Notes: generated by a model from the sequence alone, not told the origin. A stretch of DNA of 64,000 nucleotides from Clostridiales bacterium (GCA_019423795.1 JAHZAT010000069.1:34794-98793), one strand, 5' to 3'; counted from the first letter of the stretch, positions 1 to 9,994 are shown. A program made the numbers and translations.

Positions 1-5
1 GAAAC

Positions 6-938
6 ATGACATTAACACAGTTAAGATATATTATTGCGATCGCAGATACAGGATCTATGAATGAAGCAGCAAAAAGCCTATTTATTTCACAGCCAAGTCT
101 GTCTCTAGCAGTAAAAGAATTAGAAAAAGAAATCGGGACAGAACTGTTTAAGAGAAGTAACCGTGGAGTATCCGTTACACAGGAGGGAATGGAATTTCTA
201 AGTTATGCAAGACAGGTTGTAGAGCAATATCAGTTGATGGAATCACGTTATATTGAAAAGAAGAATATTAAGAAGAAATTTGGGGTTTCCATGCAGCATT
301 ATACATTTGCGGTAAATGCTTTTGTAGAAATGGTCAAACAGTTCGGGATGGATGAATATGAATTTGCAGTCAGAGAAACAAAGACATATGAAGTGATTCA
401 AGATGTCAAAGATTTTCACAGCGAAATAGGGATTCTTTATATGAATGAATTTAATAAGAAAGTATTAAGCAAGATGCTGCAGGAATCGGGGTTGGAATTC
501 CATCCATTATTGGAATGCGGAATTTACGTTTATATGTGGAAAGGGCATCCATTGGCAGACAAAGAGGAAATTTCAATCGAAGAGCTGGAAGAGTATCCAT
601 GCTTGTCCTTTGAACAAGGAGAATATAATTCCTTTTACTTTGCAGAAGAAGTATTAAGTACTTATGAATATAAACGTTTGATCAAAGCAAATGACCGAGC
701 AACAATGCTGAATCTTATGGTTGGATTAAATGGATATACCTTATGTTCAGGAATTATATGTGAAAGTTTAAATGGTGACGATTACTGTGCAGTGAAACTG
801 AAATCTGATGAAGTAATGACGATTGGCTATATCAAGCGAAAAGGAGTCGCGATCAGCCCATTGGGCGAGAAGTACTTGGAAGAAATCAAAAAGTATAAAG
901 CTATGGGCGATGATTCTGGATATAAAGATCTTTTATAA
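6..938 (+). CDS. LysR-family transcriptional regulator
   Basis: 310-residue LysR-type regulator. The N-terminal 60 residues form the winged helix-turn-helix (AAKSLFISQPSLSLAVKELE, then the LFKRSNRGV wing); the rest is the periplasmic-binding-like effector domain, so the length is normal. The start lies six bases into the window, so its ribosome site cannot be seen and a slightly earlier start is possible. It reads in the same direction as the sulfhydrylase gene 309 bases downstream, whose promoter carries a LysR-type inverted repeat. I infer control of sulfur amino acid synthesis, by analogy with other LysR regulators beside met or cys genes. The effector is unknown. Confidence 0.9.
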   Translation: MTLTQLRYIIAIADTGSMNEAAKSLFISQPSLSLAVKELEKEIGTELFKRSNRGVSVTQEGMEFLSYARQVVEQYQLMESRYIEKKNIKKKFGVSMQHYTFAVNAFVEMVKQFGMDEYEFAVRETKTYEVIQDVKDFHSEIGILYMNEFNKKVLSKMLQESGLEFHPLLECGIYVYMWKGHPLADKEEISIEELEEYPCLSFEQGEYNSFYFAEEVLSTYEYKRLIKANDRATMLNLMVGLNGYTLCSGIICESLNGDDYCAVKLKSDEVMTIGYIKRKGVAISPLGEKYLEEIKKYKAMGDDSGYKDLL

Positions 939-1113
939 TAAGCAATATAAAAGAAATTATAAAAATAAGGGTACACCGGAAATTAATTTGATCCTTATTA
1001 AGTCCTTCAAGAAAATCTTTTGTAGGTCCTTATTTGACTTATTTTAGAACGTTAGCTATATCTTTCTGATTTACTGGTATAGGAAGAGTGTTAAATATAT
1101 TAGTTTGGCTTGC

Positions 1114-1130
1114 TATAGGTTAAAACTATA
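1114..1130 (+). promoter_or_regulatory. LysR-type operator upstream of metY
   Basis: A perfect inverted repeat with 5-base arms, TATAG-N7-CTATA, matching the LysR T-N11-A form (ATA-N9-TAT). Its centre lies about 66 bases before the predicted start of transcription of the downstream promoter. It is the presumed site of the LysR regulator at the left edge of the window. Confidence 0.6.
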
Positions 1131-1151
1131 ACCAGATGTTGACTTTTCATA

Positions 1152-1181
1152 TTGGACAAGTAGGAAATAAGATAGTAAGAT
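1152..1181 (+). promoter_or_regulatory. Predicted sigma-A promoter of metY
   Basis: TTGGAC, 18-base spacer, TAAGAT. An alternative pair (TTGACT at 1139, TAGGAA at 1161) overlaps it. I prefer this one because it puts the LysR box at -66, the same geometry as at the other LysR-linked promoters of the window. The rest of the 309-base gap (939-1247) is AT-rich; I see no S-box or T-box in it. Confidence 0.45.
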
Positions 1182-1247
1182 AAGTTTGTAATCAAGAAAG
1201 ACAACAAACAAAATTAAAAATAAAAGTCAACAAAGGAGATAGAAATT

Positions 1248-2543
1248 ATGAGTAAAGAAAGAAATTATAAGTTTGAAACATTACAGTTACACGTAGGACA
1301 GGAACAGCCAGATCCAGTAACAGATTCAAGAGCAGTACCTATTTATCAGACATCATCTTATGTATTTAGAAACTGCGATCACGCAGCAGCTCGTTTTGGA
1401 CTTGCAGATGCAGGTAACATCTATGGAAGATTAACAAACCCAACAGAAGATGTGTTTGAACAGAGAATCGCAGCACTTGAAGGTGGAGTTGCAGCATTAG
1501 CAGTAGCATCTGGAGCAGCAGCTATTACATATGCGATCGAAAATATCACAAAAGCAGGAGATCATGTCGTTGCAGCGAAAAATATTTATGGTGGAACATA
1601 CAACTTCTTAGAGCATACATTACCAGATTACGGAATCGAAACAACATTCGTAGACATTTTCAATGAAGATGAAGTAAGAGGAGCAATCAAAGAAAACACA
1701 AAATTATTATTTATCGAAACATTAGGAAATCCAAACTCAGACGTTGTAGACATTGAGAAAGCAGCAGCGATCGCTCATGAACATAATATTCCACTGATCG
1801 TAGATAACACATTTGCAACACCATATCTTGTAAGACCAATCGAATACGGAGCAGACATCGTTGTACATTCTGCAACAAAATTCATCGGTGGTCACGGAAC
1901 AACAATTGGTGGTGTTATTGTTGATGGTGGTAAATTCGATTGGGAAGCATCAGGAAAATTCCCATCATTAGTAGAACCAAACCCAAGTTATCATGGAGTA
2001 AGCTTTACAAAAGATGTTGGAGCAGCAGCATTCGTAACAAAGATTAGAGCATTATTACTTCGCGACACAGGAGCAACATTATCTCCAGTACACGCATTCA
2101 TCTTCTTACAGGGATTAGAAACATTATCCTTAAGAGTAGAACGTCATGTACAGAATGCATTAAAAGTAGTAGAATACCTGAAAAATCATCCAGCAGTAGA
2201 AAAAGTAAACCATCCATCTGTATCTGACGACCCAGAACAGCAGAAATTATACAAGAAATACTTCCCTAACGGTGGAGGATCTATCTTCACATTTGAAATC
2301 AAGGGTGATGCACAGAAAGCAAAAGATTTCATCGACCACTTAGAGTTATTCTCATTGCTTGCAAATGTAGCAGACGTAAAATCTTTAGTAATTCATCCAG
2401 CATCTACAACACATTCTCAGATGACTGAAGAAGAATTATTAGGATCAGGAATCAAACCTAACACAATCCGTCTGTCAATTGGTACAGAAAATATTGATGA
2501 TATCATCGAAGACTTAGACGAAGCTTTTAAAGCAGTACAGTAA
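1248..2543 (+). CDS. metY: O-acetylhomoserine sulfhydrylase (PLP-dependent)
   Basis: 431 residues, full length for O-acetylhomoserine aminocarboxypropyltransferase, a cytosolic PLP enzyme that makes homocysteine from O-acetylhomoserine and sulfide. The Cys/Met-metabolism fold is clear: YGRLTNPT near residue 60, SGAAA near 88, DNTFATPYL near 186, and the PLP lysine in SATK (Lys211) followed by GGHGTTIGG. The longer insert and the GATLSP motif near residue 283 favour the sulfhydrylase over cystathionine gamma-synthase. Ribosome site AAAGGAG 8-9 bases before ATG. Monocistronic: own promoter with LysR box and a strong terminator after it. It would consume sulfide made by the sulfate pathway at 28.6-37.2 kb. 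Confidence 0.9.
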   Translation: MSKERNYKFETLQLHVGQEQPDPVTDSRAVPIYQTSSYVFRNCDHAAARFGLADAGNIYGRLTNPTEDVFEQRIAALEGGVAALAVASGAAAITYAIENITKAGDHVVAAKNIYGGTYNFLEHTLPDYGIETTFVDIFNEDEVRGAIKENTKLLFIETLGNPNSDVVDIEKAAAIAHEHNIPLIVDNTFATPYLVRPIEYGADIVVHSATKFIGGHGTTIGGVIVDGGKFDWEASGKFPSLVEPNPSYHGVSFTKDVGAAAFVTKIRALLLRDTGATLSPVHAFIFLQGLETLSLRVERHVQNALKVVEYLKNHPAVEKVNHPSVSDDPEQQKLYKKYFPNGGGSIFTFEIKGDAQKAKDFIDHLELFSLLANVADVKSLVIHPASTTHSQMTEEELLGSGIKPNTIRLSIGTENIDDIIEDLDEAFKAVQ

Positions 2544-2624
2544 GAATATTTCTTGCAAAACACAATAATTAAAACATTAATGTCAATTTTCCTAAAAAAT
2601 AATATAATCTCGACCATATAAAAA

Positions 2625-2670
2625 AAGCATCAAGATAAGGTATTGGAAAGTACCTATCTTGGTGCTTTTT
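2625..2670. terminator. Bidirectional intrinsic terminator between metY and the lipoprotein gene
   Basis: Long stem with loop TTGGAAAG, arms AAGCATCAAGATAAGGTA against TACCTATCTTGGTGCTT, flanked by A-run and T-run, so it can serve both convergent genes. Confidence 0.9.
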
Positions 2671-2701
2671 AGCTTATATAGAAGTCTTTATTATTGACTC
2701 T

Positions 2702-4423
2702 TTATAATTTGTTGATCTTATCGATGAAAGTATTTATTTTTTCAGATAATGATTGTTTTATTGTATGAAACATGTCATGAATCGTGGCTTTCTTTCGGAA
2801 TAAAAACAAAAGAATCAAAATCAAAACAACAATAGGAATGCCCCATTTCAAAACATTCATCCAAAAGCTTGCAGCTGTATTGCCTTCATAATTAGCCTGA
2901 AAGCTGTTTCCAGTCAATTCAAAATCGCAAAGATCATGGATATTTTCATCTGAATGAACAAGTTCGGAGATCGTTTTTGTCGATGTATTTTGTTTTGTCT
3001 TGTTCTTTACATTGTGTGCAGGTGTAATAGACACTGAAATAGATTCTTTTGGATTGATCGAAGCAAAAATATAATGACCAGATAGTTTTTTACCATTTTC
3101 ATTGAAAGGCAATGCAATTTTATCCGAAAAATTAATTTTTCTACCAGCAGTCAGGGAAAAATGCTCTTTTGCAGTCATTGCACTGTTCTTAAACAATGCT
3201 GAAAAATCCTTATTACATTCAGAGATACTTCCTGTTTGTACAAAAGATAAAGTAATAGTTTTGGTGCCACTTAAAGTTACATCACTGATCGTAGGTCCCT
3301 GAAACTGTTTTTTGAGGATGGATAATTGATGAGTGGTGATCATTTTTCTAAAGGAAAAAGAAACCTTGCGTCGGATATCTTTTGATGTATTCCACACAAC
3401 AGCAATCTCATATTTAGAAATGGGTTGTGTAATGGAAGAAGTAAAACTGATTTCTTTGTCCTTGATCGAGTCATTAAAAATCTGTTTACCATTAAATGTA
3501 TAAGTGACAGGGACACTTCCTTTTTTGGAAAGAAAGTTTGATACGTCCAGAGATTCCTTGTAATTGATCTTAAGTTTAAATGGATTGTCCTCACTGCATG
3601 TAGAATTATAGGTCCCAAAGGAACTTTTAGAGTGAAGAACAGATCTTGTTTTCTGTGCAAGATCAGAAAAATTATTAGCATTAAAACTTATACATAAAGT
3701 TTTTCCATCGGAAGTATTCTCCCATGTAATATCATTTCTATCAAAATAAGAACGGATCTTTCCGGAATTTTGATCTAATGTTTTCTGTGGAATATTAAAT
3801 TTTATTTTTCTTGTAAGTTTTCCAGATTTTTCCGTTATAGTATCAATATCAATCGATGATAATGGAACATATGTCATCTCATTAATGTTGATCTTATCTT
3901 TTGTCTCATAAGTTTTTCCAAGGAAGGAAATCTGAGTTGTTTTTAAATCCCATAGGTCGGATGAAGAGTCTTTATCAATATATTTTTTCTCATATAGTGC
4001 TGTGTAAAGCCATGTCATTAAATCTTTAGATGTAAAGTTTTCTTTATAAATAAGCCCATTTACAAATGGAGAATCTCCATATTCATAAGTGATATCCGGC
4101 GAAAAATTAAGAAGATCACTAACTTTTTTCTTATAATCATCCAGAGATGAAAATCTTAGATAAAATGTATAAGTATCATTCTCACCATCTGAAGATGAAG
4201 TATAAGTAAGAGAATCTGGGCAAGATTCTTTGATCAGTTTGTTAAGATCTTCTTTACTTCCTTTGAAATAAGCATTAAAATCGCGGGAAGAAAAGGTACA
4301 AGACATTGTTCTTGTACCTGAAAAGTCTTTATTGAGTTTTATCTTGCTGCTAAGGTTTACACCACATCCGCTTAAAAGAAGCAGAGACAACAGCATAGTT
4401 AAAAGAAAAACTTTTTTCTTCAT
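2702..4423 (-). CDS. Large lipoprotein with C-terminal membrane anchor, unknown function
   Basis: 573 residues. A signal peptide ends in the lipobox LLLSGC with lipidated Cys20. The middle is a long, Ser/Thr/Lys-rich, beta-looking extracellular region with no motif I recognise. A second membrane segment (about residues 527-542) is followed by a basic 31-residue cytoplasmic tail predicted to be helical. The protein is therefore tethered at both ends. It starts 17 bases after argH with its own site AAGGAG, so it is probably co-transcribed with argH. Nothing in the sequence links it to arginine synthesis. A surface or envelope sensor role is only a guess. Confidence 0.8.
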   Translation of the reverse strand: MKKKVFLLTMLLSLLLLSGCGVNLSSKIKLNKDFSGTRTMSCTFSSRDFNAYFKGSKEDLNKLIKESCPDSLTYTSSSDGENDTYTFYLRFSSLDDYKKKVSDLLNFSPDITYEYGDSPFVNGLIYKENFTSKDLMTWLYTALYEKKYIDKDSSSDLWDLKTTQISFLGKTYETKDKININEMTYVPLSSIDIDTITEKSGKLTRKIKFNIPQKTLDQNSGKIRSYFDRNDITWENTSDGKTLCISFNANNFSDLAQKTRSVLHSKSSFGTYNSTCSEDNPFKLKINYKESLDVSNFLSKKGSVPVTYTFNGKQIFNDSIKDKEISFTSSITQPISKYEIAVVWNTSKDIRRKVSFSFRKMITTHQLSILKKQFQGPTISDVTLSGTKTITLSFVQTGSISECNKDFSALFKNSAMTAKEHFSLTAGRKINFSDKIALPFNENGKKLSGHYIFASINPKESISVSITPAHNVKNKTKQNTSTKTISELVHSDENIHDLCDFELTGNSFQANYEGNTAASFWMNVLKWGIPIVVLILILLFLFRKKATIHDMFHTIKQSLSEKINTFIDKINKL

Positions 4424-4440
4424 ATATAAGGTTCTCCTTA

Positions 4441-5823
4441 TTATTTGAGATCTGCTAAATAAGCATCATTGATCGCAATAACTTTTTCCATAGCATCGTG
4501 CCCTGGAGCTCCGATCGTATTACGTTTTTCAACACATGTTTTCATGCTGATCGCTTCGTAAATATCTTCTTCAAAAACAGGGCTGATCTTCTTATATTCT
4601 TCAAGAGACAGATCATCTAAAGGAATCTGTTTGTCGATGCAAAGAAGTACAAGTTGTCCAACGATTCCGTGAGCATCACGGAAAGGTACTCCATGATTTA
4701 CAAGGTAATCAGCAGCATCTGTTGCGTTTGTAAATCCATGTTTTGCACTGACTTCCATCTGTGGTTTGTTAAATGTCATAGTCTTCATCATTCCATTAAA
4801 TAAAGAAATACATCCTTTGACAGTATCGATCGCATCGAATGTAAGTTCTTTATCTTCCTGCATATCTTTATTATATGCTAGTGGAATTCCTTTCATTGTT
4901 GTAAGGATAGAAGTTAGAGCTCCATATACACGTCCTGTCTTACCACGAACTAATTCAGCAATATCAGGATTCTTCTTCTGAGGCATGATACTGCTTCCTG
5001 TACTGAATCCATCGTCGATAGATACGAATTTATATTCATTAGAGTTCCAGATGATAATTTCCTCGCTGAAACGGCTTAAATGCATCATGATCGTAGATAA
5101 AGCAGATAAAAGCTCAATTACATAATCACGGTCGGATACAGAATCCATACTGTTTAGTGTAGGACCATAGAAATCAAGCAGAGAAGCTGTTTGTTCACGA
5201 TCTAATGGGTAAGTTGTACCTGCAAGAGCACCAGCTCCAAGAGGACAGTAGTTCATTCTGTCAAAAATGTCATTTAAACGGCTGTAATCTCTCTTAAACA
5301 TTTCCATGTAAGCTCCGACATGATGAGCAAGAGTGACTGGCTGAGCCTTTTGAAGATGTGTAAATCCAGGCATAAATGTATCAATGTGTTCTTTCATGAT
5401 ACCATGAAGTGTTTCCATTAATTCTTTTACTAAACCTTTGATCTCAACAACTTCATCTCTTGTATAAAGTTTCATATCTAAAGCAACCTGATCATTACGG
5501 CTTCTTCCAGTATGAAGTTTTTTACCGACATCACCGATACGATCGATAAGATTTGCTTCTACAAAGCTGTGGATATCTTCATATTCACTTGTGATCTCAA
5601 CAGCTCCAGATTCGATATCATTTAAAATACTATTTAAACCATCAATAATCTGATCACGTTCTTCTTCTGTTAATACACCAACACTTGCAAGCATCGTAAC
5701 GTGTGCAATACTTCCGCGGATGTCCTGTTTATAAAATTTCTGGTCAAAGGAAATAGATGCGTTAAAATTGTAAACTAACTGATCTGTTTCTTTTGTGAAG
5801 CGACCGCCCCATAATTGTGCCAT
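4441..5823 (-). CDS. argH: Argininosuccinate lyase
   Basis: 460 residues, the normal length. Splits argininosuccinate into arginine and fumarate, the last step of arginine synthesis, as a cytosolic homotetramer. Family motifs: TGRSRNDQ (105-112), THLQKAQP (155-162) with the HH pair after it, and the fumarase/aspartase signature [11 protein letters not shown] (277-287) carrying the catalytic serine. The divergent 225-base region upstream is AT-rich and I found no convincing ArgR box. No other arg gene is nearby; the unknown lipoprotein gene follows at 17 bases. Confidence 0.97.
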   Translation of the reverse strand: MAQLWGGRFTKETDQLVYNFNASISFDQKFYKQDIRGSIAHVTMLASVGVLTEEERDQIIDGLNSILNDIESGAVEITSEYEDIHSFVEANLIDRIGDVGKKLHTGRSRNDQVALDMKLYTRDEVVEIKGLVKELMETLHGIMKEHIDTFMPGFTHLQKAQPVTLAHHVGAYMEMFKRDYSRLNDIFDRMNYCPLGAGALAGTTYPLDREQTASLLDFYGPTLNSMDSVSDRDYVIELLSALSTIMMHLSRFSEEIIIWNSNEYKFVSIDDGFSTGSSIMPQKKNPDIAELVRGKTGRVYGALTSILTTMKGIPLAYNKDMQEDKELTFDAIDTVKGCISLFNGMMKTMTFNKPQMEVSAKHGFTNATDAADYLVNHGVPFRDAHGIVGQLVLLCIDKQIPLDDLSLEEYKKISPVFEEDIYEAISMKTCVEKRNTIGAPGHDAMEKVIAINDAYLADLK

Positions 5824-6054
5824 AAGTGTTTTCCTCTTTTCTGTATATATTTTTATTTTTTATCATAAAATCAAATGAATTTACTTTTCTATTTTACATG
5901 AAATAGCAGTATTTTGCTACAAATTTTTCAAATCAAAGGAAAAAATTGAGGGATTCTTAAGAAAAAATAAATAAGATTCTTTTTAATAAGAAAGAATATA
6001 CTCGAAGAAAATAACGCACAATAAAAAGAAAGTTAGAAAAATGGATGGGTGGTT

Positions 6055-6480
6055 ATGAAAATAAAATATCAAATAGAAAAATATATGATTTTATTTGCAA
6101 TTGGAGGAATGGCATATTTTTTACTGGAAGTTTTGGTACGTGGATATTCTCATTATTCTATGTTTTTATGTGGAGGAGCATGTTTTCTTTGTTGTGGACT
6201 TTTAAATGAGAATATGAAGATAAAAATGAGCTTTATCAGTCAGATGGTTTTATCAGCTTTGATCATTACGGCACTGGAGTTTATCACAGGTCTCATCGTT
6301 AATATATGGCTGAAAATGGATATATGGGACTATTCACAGCTCCCATATAACTTTATGGGGCAGATCTGTTTGTTATATTCCATATTCTGGTTTCTTGTAT
6401 CAAGTGTAGCGATCGTGCTAGATGATTTTTTGAGATATAAAATATTTAACGAAGAAAAACCACATTACAAGATTTTTTGA
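6055..6480 (+). CDS. Four-helix membrane protein, CmpB-type (putative ABC transporter type IV)
   Basis: About 141 residues with four hydrophobic segments (near residues 10-28, 32-48, 60-82 and 98-120). It resembles the small Firmicute family annotated as putative ABC-transporter type IV or CmpB permease; the motif WDYSQLPYNFMGQICLLYS is typical of that family. No ABC ATPase is nearby, so a transport role is unproven. An in-frame GTG at 6049 is the alternative start; I chose the ATG because GGGTGG lies just before it. It reads away from argH and is followed by two other small genes in the same direction. Confidence 0.7.
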   Translation: MKIKYQIEKYMILFAIGGMAYFLLEVLVRGYSHYSMFLCGGACFLCCGLLNENMKIKMSFISQMVLSALIITALEFITGLIVNIWLKMDIWDYSQLPYNFMGQICLLYSIFWFLVSSVAIVLDDFLRYKIFNEEKPHYKIF

Positions 6481-6569
6481 TTAATGGATATGCCAGGAAA
6501 GCTATCGACATTTTTAAGAATTTCTGCTAATCTAATATAGGTATAAAAATAGATTGGAGGAATAACAAA

Positions 6570-7028
6570 ATGAAAATTACAATGGGAAGGACAATGAAGA
6601 TCGTTGTAGCGGTTTTGATCGTAGCAGTTCTTGCGTTCGTTATGCTTTCACCATATTCTTTTGAAAAATATACTGCATCATCCAAACTGATTCAGGTTAC
6701 ATCAACAGATACTGTAACAAAAGATGCTAATGGAAAGAAGCAGCAGCAGGTATACTCATTTAAACAGGGAGATAAAAAGTATACAGAAATCGTAAATGTT
6801 TTAGATCAGTATTCTTATCACTATACAACAAAAACATTAACGAATTCATCCCAGATGGGAGAATCAAGTAAGCCACAGATGATCATGTTATTTGGAAAGA
6901 AGATGCTGGTTATCAGTGATTCAGGAGAAATCCTGTTAGACGATCATGTATACCGCATGGGATATTCTGGCGGAAAAGATGCTAAAAATATGATGAAAAG
7001 CATTAATAAGATTTTAAAAAGTAAATAA
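6570..7028 (+). CDS. Membrane-anchored small protein, unknown function
   Basis: 152 residues. One N-terminal membrane segment (about residues 10-27), then a Lys/Ser/Thr-rich outside domain of about 120 residues with short beta-like stretches (MIMLFGKKMLVIS, GEILLDDHVYRM). Type II topology is likely. The ribosome site GGAGG sits 8 bases before ATG. No family recognised. Likely in one transcript with the next gene, 49 bases on. Confidence 0.75.
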   Translation: MKITMGRTMKIVVAVLIVAVLAFVMLSPYSFEKYTASSKLIQVTSTDTVTKDANGKKQQQVYSFKQGDKKYTEIVNVLDQYSYHYTTKTLTNSSQMGESSKPQMIMLFGKKMLVISDSGEILLDDHVYRMGYSGGKDAKNMMKSINKILKSK

Positions 7029-7077
7029 AATTATATAAATAATATAAACTATATAATAGGTAATGGAGGAAGACAAG

Positions 7078-7611
7078 ATGGGATTTGAACGTCTTTATAA
7101 GAATTTGATCGACATTATCAAAGAAGAACAGGCAAAACTTGGATTTCGAAGAGAAGCAATCCGTTTATATTATCCTTTAAGTTCCTTAAATCATTTCTTT
7201 GAAACAGAATATAGTGAAGAAGAGATGTTGAATAAACTTCAGGAACTACCGGATTTTATTAAGGAGACATTAGGAGATATCAAAGTTACCAGTAAAAAGG
7301 AGAGATTTTGTTTCCATATTCCAGAAGAAGGAAGCAGTTATGTTCATGACAACACAAAGCCAAATGAATTTATTAAAGAGCTGGTGGAACTTGTTGGACA
7401 ACATGGATGTAAGATAGAAGATATCATTGCACTATTTAAAGAACATAATAAAGATATCGTTGTAGAAGAAATCAACAATGGAGAATTCGATTACCTGATC
7501 CGTTTTCCGAAAGAAAATGAAGATCCATATTATTATTGTTTCCACGATGAAGGATGTCATATCATCTATCATCGCTTTTTACCAGCAGATTATGAAGATT
7601 TTGATTTTTAA
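7078..7611 (+). CDS. DUF3877-like cytosolic protein
   Basis: 177 residues, no signal or membrane segment, acidic. It resembles the Lachnospiraceae family DUF3877 (recognised from memory, not searched). Two alpha-rich halves: KNLIDIIKEEQAKLGFRREAIRLYYP at the N-terminus and a YYYCFHDEGCHIIYHRF beta-rich end. An ATG at 7063 is in frame, but GGAGGA at 7065-7070 overlaps it and lies 7 bases before the ATG at 7078, so the latter is the start. Function unknown. Confidence 0.7.
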   Translation: MGFERLYKNLIDIIKEEQAKLGFRREAIRLYYPLSSLNHFFETEYSEEEMLNKLQELPDFIKETLGDIKVTSKKERFCFHIPEEGSSYVHDNTKPNEFIKELVELVGQHGCKIEDIIALFKEHNKDIVVEEINNGEFDYLIRFPKENEDPYYYCFHDEGCHIIYHRFLPADYEDFDF

Positions 7612-7617
7612 GACAGT

Positions 7618-7820
7618 ATTCTTGCAGTCACAAACAAAGAGATCAGAGACAAACTGTCTAAATGGAATGCAGACATCATGGGAAGTGATATGGATTCACA
7701 GAGCTAAAGAAGAATTTGAAAGCGAAGAAGGAAAAGAAGCTTTTGAAATCTCTTGGAATTGAAGGAGAATATTCAGAAGGTGCGAAACGTAAAGATAATT
7801 GGGTGTATTATGTTGAATAA
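7618..7820 (+). pseudogene. Remnant of an unidentified gene (frameshifted)
   Basis: Two adjacent stretches in different frames read as protein. The first (7618-7704) gives ILAVTNKEIRDKLSKW and stops at TAA 7705. The second, in another frame, runs from about 7704 to TAA 7818 and ends SEGAKRKDNWVYYVE. Together they look like the C-terminal part of a gene broken by a frameshift; no start codon is seen. The family is not recognised. The remainder of the 385-base gap holds a repeat and a terminator, listed separately. Confidence 0.4.
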
Positions 7821-7823
7821 ATT

Positions 7824-7868
7824 AGCCAGTACCATTTAACATACATACCCATAGTGGTTTCGATAACC
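7824..7868 (+). repeat. Intergenic repeat, copy 1
   Basis: About 45 bases starting AGCCAGTACCATTTAACATA. A second copy at 37302-37347 matches with few mismatches over the first 21 bases and more loosely over the rest (TAGTGGTTT against TAGTGATTT). Both copies lie after gene ends and next to inverted repeats. Confidence 0.5.
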
Positions 7869-7906
7869 AAAAAAGCCTGAAGATAATCAATTCTTCAGGC
7901 TTTTTT
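7869..7906. terminator. Bidirectional intrinsic terminator
   Basis: Stem AAAAAAGCCTGAAGA against TCTTCAGGCTTTTTT with an 8-base loop. Ends the rightward small-gene cluster and the leftward ene-reductase transcript. Confidence 0.92.
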
Positions 7907-7996
7907 GCAACTTTATATTTATTTTTAAGGTAGGTAGGATAGCAAGTTAAAATTTAAACTGCTTTATTGTATTGTTGTATGTTTGTTAAGTATATC

Positions 7997-9994
7997 TTAC
8001 AGATATTCGTGATCTGCAAGTACGTTTAAGATGTTATGTCCTTCCTGAACGCCATCAATGATTCTTCTAGCACGAACACTATCACCAATGTTAACAATTT
8101 CAACGTTAGTATCAGCGAATGCTTCACGGATTTCATCAAGAACAGGAGCGTTCGCTCTCATTCCTAAGCATACGAATCCATAGTCAAATGGCAGATCTTT
8201 TTCTTCTCCATCAACTTTTACTGTAAATGCATCAGATTTCACTTCGCAAAGAGCAGTGTTAGTCATCTGGTTTACATGATGTTCTCTCATTAATGTGTTT
8301 GTTCCACATTTAGATACTGGATCTAAGTCTTTACCGATCTGAGGCATCATTTCTACGATGCTTACCTGCGCACCTTTAGGAGCGAAGTATTCAACAACGT
8401 CAAGACCTACAGCTCCACCACCAACTACAACGACTTTCTTACCTGTGCAGTCTTCTGGATAATCAGCTAAGTGGTTGATCATTCCTGTGATAGAAGCTAC
8501 TTTAGATCCTTCTTTGTCGATGTGGTCATGTAATCCTTTGATTGGTGGAAGTAAAGGATTAGAACCTGTTGAGTTAACGATGATGTTTGGATGCAGTGCT
8601 TTAATTAATGGCAGAGTTGCTTCCTGTCCTTTGAAGATAAACAGGTTTGTTAATTTAGAAGCACGGTTTACAAGGTAGTCAGGGAAATCTCTTAAACGTT
8701 TCTTATCTGGAATCTTAGAGATTTCAACAGCTAATCCACCAAGGTGATCGTTCTTTTCAAATAAGAATGTAGTACATCCAACTTCAGCAGCTGTACAAGC
8801 AGCTTCAAGACCAGCAGTACCACCACCGATAACAACTACGTTACAAGGTTTATTTACTTTTTTCTTCTTATAGTCAAATCCAGAGTTTACAGTAGGGTTT
8901 ACTGTACAACGGATAGGACGGTTAACTCCGATACGGTTTCCAGCACATCCAACGTTACAAGAGATACATTTTCTGATCTCATCTTCACGTCCTGTAGCGA
9001 CTTTTTTCACCCAGTGAGGATCTGCGATCAGTCCACGACCCATACCGATGATATCAGCATCACCGCGGTCTAAGATATCGTCAGCGACACGAGGATCACG
9101 GATGTTACCCATAGTTACACAAGGTTTGTTGTATTTTTCTTTCACAGCTTTTGCCATGTAAGATCTCCAACCATCTTTTAAGTAGTTCGCATCGATCTGG
9201 AACTGAAGAGAACCATTTAATCCAGCGGATACGTCAAATGCGTCAACTTCTTCCTGGAAGTAAGAAAGTAACTCTAAAGTATCTTCTAATGTGTTTCCAC
9301 CTTCCATCAGTTCATCAGCACTGATACGAACGAAGATAGGGAACATAGGACCAACCTGTTTACGAACTTCTTCAACAACTAATTTTGTGAAGCGGGCACG
9401 GTTTTCTGGACAGCCACCGAATTCGTCTGTACGTTTATTCGTTGTAGGGGACATAAACTGGCTTAATAAGTAAGAATGTCCTGCATGAATCTCAACACAG
9501 TCAAATCCACAAGCCTGTGCACGAGCAGCAGCTTCTCCATATTTTTTTACAATTTCATAAATTTCTTCTACTTTAAGAGGGCGAGGGATTTCTCCACCTG
9601 CTTTTGATGGGATATCAGATGCAGATACTGGCTGCATGTTTGTTCTCTTAGACTGAGCAGAAGCACCAGCGTGGTTTAACTGAATACCAACGCAAGCTCC
9701 GTGAGCGTGTAATGTTTCACATAATTTGAAGAAACGTGGCATATAGTTGTCATGATCGATACGGATCTGAGTTGTTCCGTTAGATCCAAGTGGTGAATCA
9801 ACACTTGCGTTTTCAACCATGATCAGACCAACTCCGCCTTTTGCTCTTTCTGTATAATAATCAATGTGTAAGAAACTCATTTCACCTGTCTGTTCACCAT
9901 AGTTCGTTCCCATTGGTGTCATCATGATGCGGTTTCTCATTGTCATGTTCTTAATTGTTAATGGTGTGAAAATGTTTTTATAATTGCTTTTCAT
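7997..9994 (-). CDS. Fused old-yellow-enzyme ene-reductase (FMN, 4Fe-4S, FAD/NADH), paralog 1
   Basis: 665 residues, the architecture of 2-enoate reductase, BaiCD and 2,4-dienoyl-CoA reductase. Residues 1-340 form the FMN TIM barrel (MMTPMGTN, EIHAGHSYLLSQFMSP near 168-183, GMGRGLIADP near 317). A 4Fe-4S site follows, CX2CX3CX12C with Cys343, 346, 350 and 363. Then an FAD fold (GGGTAGLEA, 390-398) and an NAD(P)H fold (GGGAVGLD near 525). The enzyme passes electrons from NADH to an activated C=C bond; the substrate cannot be read from sequence. Its neighbours suggest dehydroshikimate, shikimate or a related cyclohexene carboxylate. It lies downstream of a LysR gene but has its own promoter and LysR box. 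Confidence 0.9.
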   Translation of the reverse strand: MKSNYKNIFTPLTIKNMTMRNRIMMTPMGTNYGEQTGEMSFLHIDYYTERAKGGVGLIMVENASVDSPLGSNGTTQIRIDHDNYMPRFFKLCETLHAHGACVGIQLNHAGASAQSKRTNMQPVSASDIPSKAGGEIPRPLKVEEIYEIVKKYGEAAARAQACGFDCVEIHAGHSYLLSQFMSPTTNKRTDEFGGCPENRARFTKLVVEEVRKQVGPMFPIFVRISADELMEGGNTLEDTLELLSYFQEEVDAFDVSAGLNGSLQFQIDANYLKDGWRSYMAKAVKEKYNKPCVTMGNIRDPRVADDILDRGDADIIGMGRGLIADPHWVKKVATGREDEIRKCISCNVGCAGNRIGVNRPIRCTVNPTVNSGFDYKKKKVNKPCNVVVIGGGTAGLEAACTAAEVGCTTFLFEKNDHLGGLAVEISKIPDKKRLRDFPDYLVNRASKLTNLFIFKGQEATLPLIKALHPNIIVNSTGSNPLLPPIKGLHDHIDKEGSKVASITGMINHLADYPEDCTGKKVVVVGGGAVGLDVVEYFAPKGAQVSIVEMMPQIGKDLDPVSKCGTNTLMREHHVNQMTNTALCEVKSDAFTVKVDGEEKDLPFDYGFVCLGMRANAPVLDEIREAFADTNVEIVNIGDSVRARRIIDGVQEGHNILNVLADHEYL

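Noticed and set aside
939..1247. Possible S-box or other riboswitch before metY
   Set aside because: No conserved riboswitch core or terminator; a promoter with a LysR box accounts for the region.
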